Part shown: positions 17,254 to 24,910 of the stretch, one piece after another | Position numbering within the stretch: position 1 is the stretch's first letter | How the letters are laid out: every line of letters starts with the position of its first letter | DNA from: Saprospirales bacterium | GTDB taxonomy: Bacteria; Bacteroidota; Bacteroidia; Chitinophagales; Saprospiraceae | Length of the DNA: 64,000 nucleotides | Assembly (NCBI GenBank): GCA_002698985.1 | Contig: PAAY01000004.1 | Coordinates: 62,001-126,000, forward strand | Reading direction: 5' to 3' | Notes under the pieces: model-generated | Databases searched by the model: none | What the model saw: only the letters and a program-made list of their open reading frames with translations | What the model was told of the DNA's origin: nothing | Translations under genes and position numbers: made by a program

Positions 17254-17401
17254 TTTGAAAAGTTTAGAATTGAATGTTTAGGGTTTAGATTGGGACTTCT
17301 GCCGAGTAAAAAGAGGGCGGCTTTTACCTTAATTCTGCGCAAGTCCTCTCGATCTCTACCTTGTAGGTAACGGATAGGTGCACATACGGTTGCCTAAGCA
17401 C

Positions 17402-17409
17402 TACCTTTG
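17402..17409 (+). promoter_or_regulatory. Candidate -7 box for the LytS/LytTR operon
   Basis: TACCTTTG matches TAnnTTTG, 29 bases before the ATG at 17439. No good -33 element at standard spacing, so support is moderate. Confidence 0.4.
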
Positions 17410-17438
17410 CAAGGTTCATCAATGAATTCACATCCCTG

Positions 17439-18485
17439 ATGGAGCGAAAACAATCGCAAATATATCCTTCGGAGTGGGTTTACCACCTAATGTTCTGGCT
17501 GGTGTATTGGGTTTTTGCCAGTATGCAGGATGTGGTTTACATTCCGCAATTCAGGGAGAACTTCAACCTGCCCATGCTTTTTGGATCCATTGGGGTGGTG
17601 TATTTCAACTACTACTACTGGATTCCAAAATACCTGATCAAGCAGAAAAGGCACTGGTTTTACTCGCTCAGCATTTTTAGTATTATCGTCGTAAATGCCT
17701 GGGTGGTCATCTACATCATTCAGATGTTCAGCCACCAGAAAGAGTTTTATTTCTGGGAGCGGGTCTTTACCCTCGGAGTTGACACCACTGTGCTGGTGGC
17801 ATTTACCACTGCCTTCAAGTTCATTGTACAATGGCATGAGCGGAACAACTACGCGATAAACCTCGAGAAGAAAAGCCTCGAGAACGAGTTGGACATGCTG
17901 AAATCGCAAATCAACCCGCATTTCATTTTCAACACCCTGAACACCATCTATTTCCTGATGGAGCAAAAGGAAAGCGAAAAGGCAAAAGAGGCCCTGCTGA
18001 AATTCTCTGATACGCTCAGCCACCAGTTGTACGACTACAACAAAGACCTCATTGAACTGGACAAAGAGGTGGAGTACCTGAAGAACTACATTGAACTGCA
18101 AAAGCTGCGTTCGGACGAAGAGCTGCTGGACCTGCACGTTTCATTGCCCGAAAGGGCGACCGGCTACAAAATAGCGCCTATGCTGCTCATTCCTTTTGTA
18201 GAAAATGCCTTTAAGCATGGTTCCAACTCAAAAGGTTACTATGTGTTGGTAGATTTGAAGTTGGACGACGGCGTATTGTATTTCCGGACGGAGAATACCG
18301 TGAACCCTAACAAACGCACATTGCGCAGCCAAAGTGAAGGGGGCATCGGCCTGGTCAATGTGCAAAGGCGTTTGGAGCTGACCTATCCCGGACGCCACGA
18401 ACTTCACCTCTCGAATGGGAATGGCCGCTACAAAGTTGATTTGAAAATCCAATTGAATGAAAATAAGCTGCCTGGTAATCGATGA
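17439..18485 (+). CDS. LytS-type sensor histidine kinase
   Basis: A 348-residue membrane kinase: four hydrophobic segments within residues 12-130, then the His_kinase domain (PF06580) with phospho-acceptor H161 in SQINPHFIFNTLNTIYFLME, and an HATPase_c part with LLIPFVENAFKHG and GGIGLVNVQRRLELTYPG. It autophosphorylates and hands the phosphate to the LytTR regulator encoded immediately downstream, with which it overlaps by 29 bases. No extracytoplasmic ligand domain is present, so the signal is probably sensed in or near the membrane. Confidence 0.93.
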   Translation: MERKQSQIYPSEWVYHLMFWLVYWVFASMQDVVYIPQFRENFNLPMLFGSIGVVYFNYYYWIPKYLIKQKRHWFYSLSIFSIIVVNAWVVIYIIQMFSHQKEFYFWERVFTLGVDTTVLVAFTTAFKFIVQWHERNNYAINLEKKSLENELDMLKSQINPHFIFNTLNTIYFLMEQKESEKAKEALLKFSDTLSHQLYDYNKDLIELDKEVEYLKNYIELQKLRSDEELLDLHVSLPERATGYKIAPMLLIPFVENAFKHGSNSKGYYVLVDLKLDDGVLYFRTENTVNPNKRTLRSQSEGGIGLVNVQRRLELTYPGRHELHLSNGNGRYKVDLKIQLNENKLPGNR

Positions 18486-19185
18486 CGAACCCGTAGCCCG
18501 GAAAGGCCTTGCACTCTATGTGGAACAAACCCCTTTCCTGGAACTGGTAGGCACCTGCAAGAGTGCCCTGGAAGCCACCTCCATCCTCCACGAGCAGGAG
18601 GTGGAGCTGCTCTTTTTGGACATTCAGATGCCTGAGCTGTCAGGAATAGATTTCATGAAGTCGTTGGAGCAGCCGCCCGCCGTGATCTTCACCACAGCCT
18701 ACCGGGATTATGCCATCGAGGGTTTTGAGTTGAATGCCCTGGATTACCTTGTGAAGCCCATTTCTTTCCAGCGCTTTCTGAAAGCGGCCAACAAGGCCCA
18801 GAGCCATTTTGAAATGTTGCGCCAGCAAAGCCCTGTAGCTGCCAGTGAAAGAGATGATTATTTCTTCATCAAATCAGATGGGCAGTTCATTCGCATCAGG
18901 CTGGAGAATGTACTCTATTTTGAGTCGGAAAAAGATTACGTTTTCATCTACACCCGGCAAAAACGATACCTGACGCTTCTGTCATTGAAGCAATTGGAAA
19001 AAGAGCTGCCGGAAGATCGTTTCCTGCGGGTGCACCGCTCTTTCATCGTTTCGCTGGACAAAGTCGAGCTGATGGAGGGCAACCAGGTGGTCATTGCGGA
19101 CAGGAAGATTCCCGTTAGCCGTACACTACAGGAAACCATTTACAACAAGCTCATTGCCGGGCGTCTCTGGAAAAGGGACATGTGA
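18457..19185 (+). CDS. LytTR-family response regulator
   Basis: A 242-residue regulator: receiver domain 1-120 with phospho-acceptor D55 (LLFLDIQMPELSG), switch T in VIFTTAYRDYAIEGFE and K in DYLVKPISF, and a C-terminal LytTR DNA-binding domain (about 138-240, DYFFIKSDGQFIRI, RVHRSFIVSLDKVE). The ATG at 18457 lies inside the kinase gene, so the two are translationally coupled. Target genes are not evident; LytTR sites were not recognised in the neighbourhood. Its stop lies 3 bases from the stop of the next, convergent gene. Confidence 0.94.
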   Translation: MKISCLVIDDEPVARKGLALYVEQTPFLELVGTCKSALEATSILHEQEVELLFLDIQMPELSGIDFMKSLEQPPAVIFTTAYRDYAIEGFELNALDYLVKPISFQRFLKAANKAQSHFEMLRQQSPVAASERDDYFFIKSDGQFIRIRLENVLYFESEKDYVFIYTRQKRYLTLLSLKQLEKELPEDRFLRVHRSFIVSLDKVELMEGNQVVIADRKIPVSRTLQETIYNKLIAGRLWKRDM

Positions 19186-19188
19186 TGC

Positions 19189-19437
19189 TCAAGGCTTCAG
19201 GTCGAGGTTCACGAACTTTGCCACCATCACGACCGCATTTTCATCTTCAAAAGCGCTTTTCATTTCTCTTTTCAACACATCCATGACCAGCTCGTAAGGT
19301 CCGAAGACCTGTGTGCTCATGGTGTTGGTATTTACGGTGAGGCCTTCGTAAGACTTCAGCTTTTCCACAAACTTCAGAATGGGTGTTCCGTAAGCTTCCG
19401 AAAGAGGATACATGCTCAGTTCTACTGATATCTTCAT
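19189..19437 (-). CDS. Thiamine-binding protein, MTH1187/YkoF type
   Basis: An 82-residue ferredoxin-like-fold protein of the PF01910 family, with the opening MKISVELSMYPLSE, the GLTVNTNTMSTQVFGPYELVM core and KSAFEDENAVVMVAKFVNLDL. Members bind thiamine or its pyrimidine moiety and are thought to act in thiamine salvage or sensing. Length is normal for the single-domain form. No thiamine gene or TPP riboswitch is nearby. Confidence 0.8.
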   Translation of the reverse strand: MKISVELSMYPLSEAYGTPILKFVEKLKSYEGLTVNTNTMSTQVFGPYELVMDVLKREMKSAFEDENAVVMVAKFVNLDLKP

Positions 19438-20013
19438 TGCGCTGTTTTTTTCTCAAATGTTTGGTCGTCAACAGGCCGCAAAGATTCAACATTCGGCAGG
19501 TAGGTAAAACCAGGAGAGGTATGACTTTCCCTTGCCTACTCAATTTGCAGCAAGTATTCTCGCAACGAAGTGGATCGGAACCCTAAGGCCCCCACCCTCT
19601 GTGAAATCAAAAGGTTGGATTTTCTCATACCAATTCGCATTGGGTATATAAATCCATGAGTGCCATGTATGTAACGGATAGTTCTCTTACTTTTACAGCG
19701 TCCAAATTGTGTTGGAAAACGACGTTCAGGAAAGACGCCTGTTAAAGTGAAAAGGAATTTGGTCTTTGGATATAAATAGTCGCCGCTGTTGGGTTTCAGA
19801 GGATGTTGGAAGTGAGAAGATACAGCGGCGCAGTCATGCAAGTATAAAATTCAATTGGCATCAGCCAGTATCCGGCAGTGCAATTCTTGTGCATTTTCCG
19901 GAATAGTGAATACCATTTGAAGCGCTCGCAGCAACAGCCATTCACTTCACTTTTACAGTTTTTCCTGTTCACATAATGGTGCCGCCTGTTGCGGCAATAA
20001 AACCGGATCAGAA
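19438..20013. other. 576-base gap with nested inverted repeats, no convincing gene
   Basis: More AT-rich than its neighbours. Short reading frames exist on the minus strand (19536-19841 and 19796-20050) but have odd composition and match nothing I know. Visible structure: outer arms CTGTTAAAGTGAA (19739-19751) and TTCACTTTTACAG (19946-19958), 12 of 13 complementary; inner arms CGCCGCTGT (19781-19789) and ACAGCGGCG (19822-19830), perfect; and a small hairpin TGCCGC/GCGGCA (19980-19996). ACTTTTACAG also occurs at 19689-19698. It could be a structured RNA, a small mobile-element remnant or a decayed gene. Confidence 0.5.
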
Positions 20014-21141
20014 TTGCAGTTTCGGGAAATACATGGTCAGTCCTGGGCAAAAGGTAGTTTGTTGTCCATGGCTTCCGGGGGGAGGCTGCCCCATGCTGTC
20101 ATGCTGATTGGCAGCCCTGGCAGCGGAGACCTCGCCCTTGCCCTCGCTTTTGCCCAGTATGTGCTGTGCGAAAGCCCGATGGAGGGTGATTCCTGTGGCC
20201 AATGCCGGCATTGTAAGAAAGCCGCCCGGCTGATACATCCTGATCTCCATTTTTCTTTTCCAACTGTTGGGAAGGACGTGACCAGTGACTCGCTGCTTCC
20301 GCAATGGCGTGAAGCGGTGGCGGAGAACCCCTTCCTGAATGTCAACGACTGGCTGGAGCACCTTGACGCCGGTAACAAACAGGCCAACATCAACCGGGCA
20401 GAATGCCTGCACGTGGTCAAAAAATTGAGCCTGAAATCTTTTGAATCACCTTTCAAGGTGCTGGTCATGTGGCTGCCGGAGTACATGGGCCGGGAAGGCA
20501 ACCGGCTGTTGAAGCTCATCGAGGAGCCACCGGAAAACACCCTTTTGATCTTTGTAGCCCAAAAAGAGGAACTACTGCTGGGAACCATCGTTTCAAGGTG
20601 CCAGCTGGTAAGGGTTCCCAGGCTGAAGGATGAAGAAATCGCCCAGGCCCTGCAGCAGCTTAAATCACTGCCGCCGGAAAAAGCACACTTGCTGGCTCAC
20701 CTGGCCGATGGCGACCTGAACGACGCCTTGAAACTCAGCCAGAACCAGGAATATTCTTTTTCAGACCTGTTCATATCCTGGCTGCGGCATTGTTACACCG
20801 GCAACGGGGTGGAATTAACCGCCATGACCGAAAAGATCTGTCAATTTGGACGTGAAGAGCAAAAACAATTCTTGCAGTACGGGCTCCATTTCCTTCGGGA
20901 AATGACCCAGATAAAACTGACTGGCGAGGCTTCAAACGCAAGGTTGCTGGAAGCTGAAAAGAAGCCCGCCCAAAGCCTTGCAGGCTTGTTGAGTGTCGAA
21001 CAACTCGATAAAATGAGCCGCTTGCTGAATGATTGCGCCTATTACATCGAACGTAATGCCAATCAAAAACTGTTGTTCCTGGACGCTTCCATCCAGGTTC
21101 ACAAACTTTTTAAAATGAATCGCCAGCCCGTGAATGGCTGA
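20014..21141 (+). CDS. holB: DNA polymerase III subunit delta'
   Basis: A 375-residue clamp-loader subunit. Features: the start MQFREIHGQ, a degenerate P-loop GSPGSGDLA lacking the lysine (as expected for the non-ATPase delta'), a zinc-binding module CGQCRHCKKAARLIHPDLHF, and the sensor-1 type segment RLLKLIEEPPENTLLIFVAQ and SRCQLVRVPRL. Start is TTG at 20014, chosen because the family N-terminus MQF-x-E/D-I-x-GQ begins exactly there and no ATG is available. It works with delta, gamma/tau in loading the beta clamp. Confidence 0.9.
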   Translation: MQFREIHGQSWAKGSLLSMASGGRLPHAVMLIGSPGSGDLALALAFAQYVLCESPMEGDSCGQCRHCKKAARLIHPDLHFSFPTVGKDVTSDSLLPQWREAVAENPFLNVNDWLEHLDAGNKQANINRAECLHVVKKLSLKSFESPFKVLVMWLPEYMGREGNRLLKLIEEPPENTLLIFVAQKEELLLGTIVSRCQLVRVPRLKDEEIAQALQQLKSLPPEKAHLLAHLADGDLNDALKLSQNQEYSFSDLFISWLRHCYTGNGVELTAMTEKICQFGREEQKQFLQYGLHFLREMTQIKLTGEASNARLLEAEKKPAQSLAGLLSVEQLDKMSRLLNDCAYYIERNANQKLLFLDASIQVHKLFKMNRQPVNG

Positions 21142-21201
21142 CGGAATTGACAATGAACGGGTCCTGCGTCCCGACAGCGGATCCGCAAAAAGATAAAAAC
21201 C

Positions 21202-22536
21202 ATGGCTTGTGCTGGGTGTAGTGTAAAGACGAAAGATGGAACTCCGCTCGGTTGCCGAAGCAACGGCAACTGTTCCACTGGCGGTTGCAACCGCCTGAAT
21301 ACTTACGATTGGCTTACTGCGCTGGATATTGAAGATGTAGAGCCTTTCAATGTCGTGGAGGTGAGCTTCAAGAATGGCGCCCGTAAAGCTTTTTATTACA
21401 ACCAACCCTATACCCGGGCTACCACCGGCGATTATGTAGCGGTGGAAACCAATTCGGGGTTCGACATTGGTTGCATCACCCTGTCGGGTGAGTTGGTACG
21501 CACACAGATGCGAAAAAAGCGGGTGCCCGAAGACGGGTATTTTCCGAAGGTGCTCAGGAAAGCCAATGAAAAAGACCTGAAAAAACTGGACGAAGCCCGG
21601 AGTCGTGAAAAAGAAGTGATGATTCGGGCCAGAGCCATCGCCCGCACCCTGAAGCTGAACATGAAAGTTGGTGATGTAGAGTTTCAGGGGGATGGCCGGA
21701 AAGCCACTTTTTATTACACCGCAGATGGCAGGGTGGATTTCCGGGAGCTTATCAAGCTCTATGCAAAGGAGTTCAAAGTGAAAATCGAAATGCGCCAGAT
21801 TGGCGCCCGCCAGGAATCTGCCAGGATAGGCGGCCTGGGCCCCTGTGGCCGTGAGCTGTGCTGCTCCACCTGGCTGACCTCCTACCGCACAGTGTCAACG
21901 GCCGCCGCCCGCTATCAAAACCTGGCCATCAACCAGGCCAAACTCTCGGGACAATGCGGCCGCCTGAAATGCTGCCTCAATTACGAGTTGGACACTTACA
22001 TGGAGGCACTTTCCAACTTCCCTGAAGATGCCGAAAAACTTCAGACCAAGTTGGGAACCGCCGTCCTTGTGAAGACCGATATCTTCAAGGGACTCATGTA
22101 CTACACCTACGAAAAAGGCGCCAACAGGGGCAGGTTGTTTACCCTTGACCTCGAGAAGGTCCGCTCCGTGCGTGAAATGAATAAAAAGGGTGAATTCCCC
22201 GAAGATCTTGCCGAGTTGCACGTCAACCTCACCCCTGCTGGTGAAGAGCCGGAACATGATTACGAAGATGTAACCGGGGTGATTGAGCTGCCTCCCGAAG
22301 AACGGAAGCGCAGAAGAAACAAGCGGAGGAAAAAAGGCAGAAACACCAGGAGCGGAAATACCAGAGGCGGAAACAATCAAAAAAAGTCTGCCGACGATAA
22401 AGGCCCCGAATCCAACCAAACCAAAAGTGACAACCAAAATGCCAAAGGTGGCAGCCGACGCCCCCAGCGAAACCGCGGGCGCGGCAGGGGAAGAAACCGC
22501 AACCGGAACAATGACAACAAAGACAAAAAGTCTTGA
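21202..22536 (+). CDS. ricT: RicT-like PSP1-domain protein
   Basis: A 444-residue protein with a cysteine-rich N-terminus (CAGC, GCRSNGNCSTGGC), the PSP1 domain (about 40-270) with IGGLGPCGRELCCSTWL and LSGQCGRLKCCLNYE, and a long basic tail (about 365-444) of Arg/Lys/Asn/Gly repeats. In Bacillus, RicT (YaaT) with RicA and RicF forms an Fe-S-containing complex that affects RNase Y-dependent RNA processing; the cysteines here fit an Fe-S ligand role. The basic tail, absent from short homologues, looks RNA-binding (inference). It follows holB by 60 bases, as in many Bacteroidota and Firmicutes. Confidence 0.88.
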   Translation: MACAGCSVKTKDGTPLGCRSNGNCSTGGCNRLNTYDWLTALDIEDVEPFNVVEVSFKNGARKAFYYNQPYTRATTGDYVAVETNSGFDIGCITLSGELVRTQMRKKRVPEDGYFPKVLRKANEKDLKKLDEARSREKEVMIRARAIARTLKLNMKVGDVEFQGDGRKATFYYTADGRVDFRELIKLYAKEFKVKIEMRQIGARQESARIGGLGPCGRELCCSTWLTSYRTVSTAAARYQNLAINQAKLSGQCGRLKCCLNYELDTYMEALSNFPEDAEKLQTKLGTAVLVKTDIFKGLMYYTYEKGANRGRLFTLDLEKVRSVREMNKKGEFPEDLAELHVNLTPAGEEPEHDYEDVTGVIELPPEERKRRRNKRRKKGRNTRSGNTRGGNNQKKSADDKGPESNQTKSDNQNAKGGSRRPQRNRGRGRGRNRNRNNDNKDKKS

Positions 22537-22584
22537 TCCGGGTGATTTGATTGTTGTTAATCCCAAACACAAACTCCAACTATT

Positions 22585-23988
22585 ATGAACTACGATGTGA
22601 CGGTTATCGGGTCAGGACCAGGTGGTTATGTCGCTGCCATCCGCTGCGCCCAGCTTGGCTTCAAAACAGCCATTATTGAAAAATACAACACCCTGGGAGG
22701 TACCTGTCTGAATGTGGGGTGCATACCATCAAAGGCCCTGCTGGATTCGTCAGAACATTTTTACCAGGCTGCCCATGACTTCGAGGCGCATGGCATTTCT
22801 GTTGGAAGCCTGAAAGTGGACCTGGCCAAAATGATCGACCGTAAAAACGACGTGGTCAACCAGAACGTGAGCGGCATCAGCTACCTGATGAAGAAGAACA
22901 AGATCGATGTTCATCACGGACATGCATCGTTTGTCGATGCCAACACCATCTCCATTGCCAAAGGCGATGGAAAGACGGAAGAAGTAAAAACTGACAAGGT
23001 CATCATTGCAACGGGTTCAAAGCCCATAGTTCCCGAAGCATTCAACTACGATAAGAAACGGGTCATCACCTCCACTGAAGCCCTCAACATCACCAAAGTG
23101 CCAAAGCGCATGGTGGTCATTGGTGGTGGTGTCATCGGCCTGGAGCTGGGTTCTGTTTACGCCCGCCTCGGAACGGAGGTGGAAGTGGTGGAGTTCCTGG
23201 ACCGCATCATTGCGACGATGGACAAAGATTGCAGCAAGGAGCTGATGCGCTCCCTGAAAAAACTGGGAATGAAATTTCACCTTGGCCACAAGGTGAACAC
23301 CGTGACCCCTTCCGCCAAAGGCGTTAAGGTGGAAGTGCAAAAGCGTGACAGCGATGAGACCTTCACCCTGGCAGCCGACTATTGCCTGGTGGCCATCGGA
23401 AGGAGACCCTACACCGATGGGCTTGGACTTGGCAAGGCCGGCGTGCAGATGGACGAAAAGGGGCGGATCCTTGTGGATGAGCACCTGCAAACCAACGTGC
23501 CGGGCATCTACGCCATTGGCGACGTGGTGCGGGGCGCCATGCTGGCCCACAAGGCTGAAGAGGAAGGTGTTTTCGTGGCGGAAACCATGGCCGGTCAGAA
23601 ACCTCACATCGATTACAACCTCATCCCGGGCGTGGTTTACACCTGGCCGGAAGTGGCTGGCGTGGGCAAAACCGAAGACCAGCTCAAAGAGGAAGGCGTG
23701 CCTTTCAAAGTGGGCAAGTTCCCTTACAAAGCCCTGGGCAGGGCCCGTGCCAGCGGAGATGTTGACGGCATGGCTAAAATTCTGGCCCACAAAGACACCG
23801 ATGAAATACTGGGTGTGCACATCGTGGGTGCCAGGGCAGCGGACATGATTGCCGAAGCCGTGGCTTTGATGGAGTTCAGGGCTTCAGCAGAAGACTGCGC
23901 CCGCATGAGCCACGCCCACCCGACCTTTACCGAAGCTATTAAAGAGGCGGCGCTGGCCGCCACCGATAACAGGCCGATTCACCTGTAA
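22585..23988 (+). CDS. lpdA: Dihydrolipoyl dehydrogenase
   Basis: A 467-residue flavoprotein (E3) that reoxidises lipoamide in pyruvate, 2-oxoglutarate or branched-chain dehydrogenase complexes and the glycine cleavage system. FAD site GSGPGGYVAAIR (9-20), redox-active disulfide C41/C46 in GGTCLNVGCIPSK, NAD site VVIGGGVIGLELG, second FAD motif YAIGDVVRGAMLAHKAEEEG, and the C-terminal catalytic HAHPTFTEA. Length is standard. No E1/E2 gene is adjacent. Confidence 0.96.
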   Translation: MNYDVTVIGSGPGGYVAAIRCAQLGFKTAIIEKYNTLGGTCLNVGCIPSKALLDSSEHFYQAAHDFEAHGISVGSLKVDLAKMIDRKNDVVNQNVSGISYLMKKNKIDVHHGHASFVDANTISIAKGDGKTEEVKTDKVIIATGSKPIVPEAFNYDKKRVITSTEALNITKVPKRMVVIGGGVIGLELGSVYARLGTEVEVVEFLDRIIATMDKDCSKELMRSLKKLGMKFHLGHKVNTVTPSAKGVKVEVQKRDSDETFTLAADYCLVAIGRRPYTDGLGLGKAGVQMDEKGRILVDEHLQTNVPGIYAIGDVVRGAMLAHKAEEEGVFVAETMAGQKPHIDYNLIPGVVYTWPEVAGVGKTEDQLKEEGVPFKVGKFPYKALGRARASGDVDGMAKILAHKDTDEILGVHIVGARAADMIAEAVALMEFRASAEDCARMSHAHPTFTEAIKEAALAATDNRPIHL

Positions 23989-24009
23989 TCTCAATGATGG
24001 ATCAGAGCA

Positions 24010-24050
24010 GTGCGGCATTCGGACAGGTTCCGGATGCCGCATTATTTTTT
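24010..24050. terminator. Terminator between lpdA and the DUF4249 gene
   Basis: TGCGGCATTCGG (24011-24022) pairs with CCGGATGCCGCA (24030-24041), one wobble, then TTATTTTTT. The tail includes the TAA (24042-24044) of the convergent gene. Confidence 0.88.
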
Positions 24051-24893
24051 GATCCTGATCATTTTGCGGTCGTAACTGAGGCCGGTGAAAATGCCCAGCG
24101 CATTGGCATCACCTTCAAGGTTGGAGATGATGGAGCTGGGTTGACCGAAGGGGTTCCCGTTGGCATCGATGGCGTACTGAAGGCTCTCCAGAAAATCGAA
24201 ATAGGCCCGTTCGATGTGGAAGATGGTTGTGAAAACCGTGTCGCCCTCCTCAAAGTCGAAGCCCGTTCCGAAGACAATCTTGTTGTCGTCAACAAAATCA
24301 TCGAAGGTGGTAAAATCCTGATCGGGGATGGAATCCAGTGAGCCATGGTGCAGCATCCTTCGGTAGTAGTCTTTGGTATTGGGATCATCGGTGAGGTAGG
24401 TGAGCACCCTGGCCAGCGAATCTTTCTCTTCGTCAAATTCTACCACTACGCTGTCAATGGGCACTACCGGTAAAATACGGGTGGTAGCAGTGATGTGTTT
24501 GCCGTCGGGAGTGGTGATGTCCAGCTCGAAGTCGTTGTCGTAGTCAGCTGGAACCAGCTCTTCGTTGTAGTAGTTGAAAATTTTCTTCGTAAAAGGATTG
24601 AGCACGAGTCCGTTGGTCAGTTGGTGGGTTTTGCCCTGGTAGTGGATCAGCACCTCGGCACTGTCCACCAGCAGGTTTTCCACAAAGCCCTCCAGGTCCG
24701 ACGGAAATGGTTCGAAATAGGGTGCACTGCGGGTGAGCAGGAGGCTGAAGGGTTGTCCGGGTTCCAGGTAACACTCAACGACGTATTGCGGCTGGTATTC
24801 CGGAAGGTTCAGGTCAATTTCCTTTTCCAGTGAGCCGCAGGCAGCAATGGCGGCTACAAATAAGGATGCTATGAGGTACGGCAGGTATTTCAT
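24042..24893 (-). CDS. DUF4249 lipoprotein
   Basis: A 283-residue lipoprotein: signal peptide MKYLPYLIASLFVAAIAAC with lipobox cysteine at residue 19, then a beta-rich body beginning EKEIDLNLPEYQPQYVVECYLEPGQPFSLLLTRS, the family hallmark, and ending with FLESLQYAIDANGNPFGQPSSIISNLEGDANALGIFTG. DUF4249 proteins are encoded next to particular TonB-dependent receptors in Bacteroidota and probably serve as a SusD-like partner; the ligand is unknown. It follows the TonB receptor gene by 17 bases in the same unit. Confidence 0.9.
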   Translation of the reverse strand: MKYLPYLIASLFVAAIAACGSLEKEIDLNLPEYQPQYVVECYLEPGQPFSLLLTRSAPYFEPFPSDLEGFVENLLVDSAEVLIHYQGKTHQLTNGLVLNPFTKKIFNYYNEELVPADYDNDFELDITTPDGKHITATTRILPVVPIDSVVVEFDEEKDSLARVLTYLTDDPNTKDYYRRMLHHGSLDSIPDQDFTTFDDFVDDNKIVFGTGFDFEEGDTVFTTIFHIERAYFDFLESLQYAIDANGNPFGQPSSIISNLEGDANALGIFTGLSYDRKMIRIKK

Positions 24894-24910
24894 TGCGGAT
24901 TGGTTTTTTG

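Noticed and set aside
19536-20050. Two small minus-strand frames (101 and 84 codons) in the gap before holB
   Set aside because: They overlap each other, have Cys/Arg/Tyr-rich odd composition, and resemble no family; kept only as an unexplained gap.
21142-22584. A gliding lipoprotein gene (gldH) expected after ricT in some Bacteroidota
   Set aside because: Only 48 bases separate ricT from lpdA, with no room for a gene; I am not certain enough of the expected order to make it a finding.
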